64,000 bases of DNA. It comes from Exiguobacterium sp. s48 (lineage in GTDB: Bacteria; Bacillota; Bacilli; Exiguobacteriales; Exiguobacteriaceae). A program made the translations under genes and the position numbers. The notes beneath the pieces are model-generated. The model saw nothing but the letters and a program-made list of their open reading frames with translations. It searched no databases and was not told the origin of the DNA. Of this stretch, positions 63,200-64,000 are shown in pieces (position 1 is the stretch's first letter; each line of letters opens with the position of its first letter). The DNA lies in contig NZ_JACSKC010000001.1 in NCBI RefSeq assembly GCF_018617395.1, forward strand, positions 682,001 to 746,000. Direction: 5' to 3'.

Positions 63200-63238
63200 T
63201 TACAAGTGTAATTTTACACTAAAAGTGGGCGATGTCAA
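63200..63238 (-). promoter_or_regulatory. Promoter with half-site array, probable XRE operator
   Basis: Read on the minus strand, -35 TTGACA and -10 TAAAAT are 16 bases apart. The -10 lies inside the inverted repeat AGTGTAA-N2-TTACACT (63205-63220). Half-sites TTACA, TGTAA and TTACA start at 63200, 63207 and 63214, every seven bases. Confidence 0.65.
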
Positions 63239-63248
63239 TTTCATAATC

Positions 63249-63275
63249 AAAAAAACCCTTCTCTGTGGAAGGGTT
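63249..63275 (-). terminator. Terminator of the antiporter gene
   Basis: Minus-strand stem AACCCTTC / GAAGGGTT with a six-base loop, followed by seven T. Confidence 0.85.
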
Positions 63276-63278
63276 CCG

Positions 63279-64000
63279 TCACTCGTCATGTTTATTCGTT
63301 AAGTAGGTCGTCAGTGGGTAGACACCGATGCTTTGTAAAATCAGAGAGAGTAAAATGACGGCGAATGCGAGAGATATCATTTCGCTCGACCCGTTAATCT
63401 TCTCTGCCTCTAGCCAGAGGACAAGCGCAATCGACATCGTACCCTTGATGCCGGACCATGTGAGTAAGGAAGTCGCCGTCAAATCACTCTGAAACTCTTT
63501 TCGCCAGATCGGAACGGTATAAACAAGACCGCCGACGACGATGAAACGGGTTAGGATGGAAAGGAGGAATAAAAGTACAGCGAATGTCCAGAGCGACACA
63601 GACAAATAGCTAGTCGCCTCGATTCCGATTAACAAGAATAAAAGGGCAAGTAAGATTGGGATGACGATGTCCCAAAAACCGTCAAGATGACGTTGGACAG
63701 TTTCACAATCCTCTTTAGTTCCAAGTTCATGAGATAGCATCATGCCTGCCGTCACGGTCGCAAGGACACCCGATACTTCTAGCGCATCGGCAAGATAGAA
63801 AGCCCCATATGCGGTGACGATTGTCAACATGACGAGTTCATGTTTTTTAAAACTGACAATCATCAATTTCTTAAGTAGAAATCCAAAGATAAAACCGATG
63901 CCGATTCCTCCGGCAGACACAATCAAAAATTCGGTCAAAAAATTGAAGGTGGAGAAACGCTCTCCCGTTGCGAACATACTGAGAAAGATGGTGAAGATGA
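63279..64000 (-). CDS. CPA1 Na+/H+ antiporter, C-terminal part (5' end outside window)
   Basis: The minus-strand frame stays open to the window end (codons before MFATGERF read on as a hydrophobic helix), so the start is beyond 64000. About 240 C-terminal residues are seen, with six to seven helices. ADALEVSGVLATVTAGMMLSHE and TWSGIKGTMSIALVLWL are the conserved segments of the NhaP/CPA1 family, where the R/K-G region of helix 10 helps ion exchange. It exports Na+ or K+ for protons. Whether it has a cytosolic tail cannot matter here: it ends 20 residues after the last helix. Confidence 0.85.
   Translation of the reverse strand, partial: IFTIFLSMFATGERFSTFNFLTEFLIVSAGGIGIGFIFGFLLKKLMIVSFKKHELVMLTIVTAYGAFYLADALEVSGVLATVTAGMMLSHELGTKEDCETVQRHLDGFWDIVIPILLALLFLLIGIEATSYLSVSLWTFAVLLFLLSILTRFIVVGGLVYTVPIWRKEFQSDLTATSLLTWSGIKGTMSIALVLWLEAEKINGSSEMISLAFAVILLSLILQSIGVYPLTTYLTNKHDE

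Overview
The window is a chromosomal segment of a low-to-mid GC Gram-positive bacterium of the class Bacilli. Gene order, a YebC/PmpR protein, a PilZ protein, T-box and Rex/CcpA-type sites, strong AGGAGG ribosome sites and many TTG/GTG starts all fit Bacillales. The overall protein style suggests Exiguobacterium, but that genus call is an inference from memory, not a database result. No phage, insertion sequence, CRISPR array or rRNA was seen. One tRNA gene is present (32401-32471).

Layout. 1-3.3 kb: end of glutamate synthase large subunit, the small subunit, and a 29-residue membrane peptide. 3.3-6.0 kb: an NhaC/YuiF-type transporter, YebC, and a MarR regulator with palindromic operators. 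6.1-9.0 kb: adhE behind a perfect CcpA cre site and a Rex-like operator. 9.0-9.6 kb: an unusual block holding two opposed copies of a structured repeat, a possible 53-residue gene and a near-copy of the adhE terminator. 9.7-15.7 kb: a degenerate M28-like secreted protein, a hydrolase, and the fruR-fruK-fruA operon. 15.8-25.3 kb: mostly single genes (acetyltransferases, a second UMP-kinase-like gene, peroxiredoxin, chemoreceptor, cardiolipin synthase, OsmC, Gfo/Idh/MocA). 25.4-32.2 kb: a PTS-IIC-like permease, a P-type ATPase, small proteins, PilZ, a YhhQ-type transporter. 32.4-36.4 kb: tRNA-Thr, a secreted M6 (InhA-like) protease, a methyltransferase. 36.4-42.8 kb: a Mn-type CDF exporter and the sucrose genes scrR-scrK-scrA-scrB. 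42.9-51.4 kb: WYL regulator, DUF457 and DUF817 membrane proteins, an orphan ABC permease pair, an MDR oxidoreductase. 51.5-64 kb: accessory genes including a nitrilase-family gene with a TGA at its catalytic cysteine, a degenerate GGDEF protein, MerR, CPBP protease, Nudix, an MFS exporter behind a T-box leader, a second MFS exporter divergent from an AraC regulator, a small XRE-controlled cluster, and the C-terminal part of a CPA1 antiporter running off the end.

How the genes work together. Two complete sugar modules are visible. Fructose enters through FruA as fructose-1-phosphate and FruK makes fructose-1,6-bisphosphate, under a DeoR-type regulator. Sucrose enters through ScrA as sucrose-6-phosphate, ScrB cleaves it and ScrK phosphorylates the fructose, under a LacI-type regulator with palindromic operators. 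AdhE disposes of NADH by making ethanol and carries sites for both carbon (CcpA) and redox (Rex) control.

Most notable: the in-frame TGA at the nitrilase cysteine (51806-51808); the T-box, probably glutamine-specific, ahead of an exporter gene (59190-59470); and the covarying repeat pair between duplicated terminators after adhE (8998-9609).
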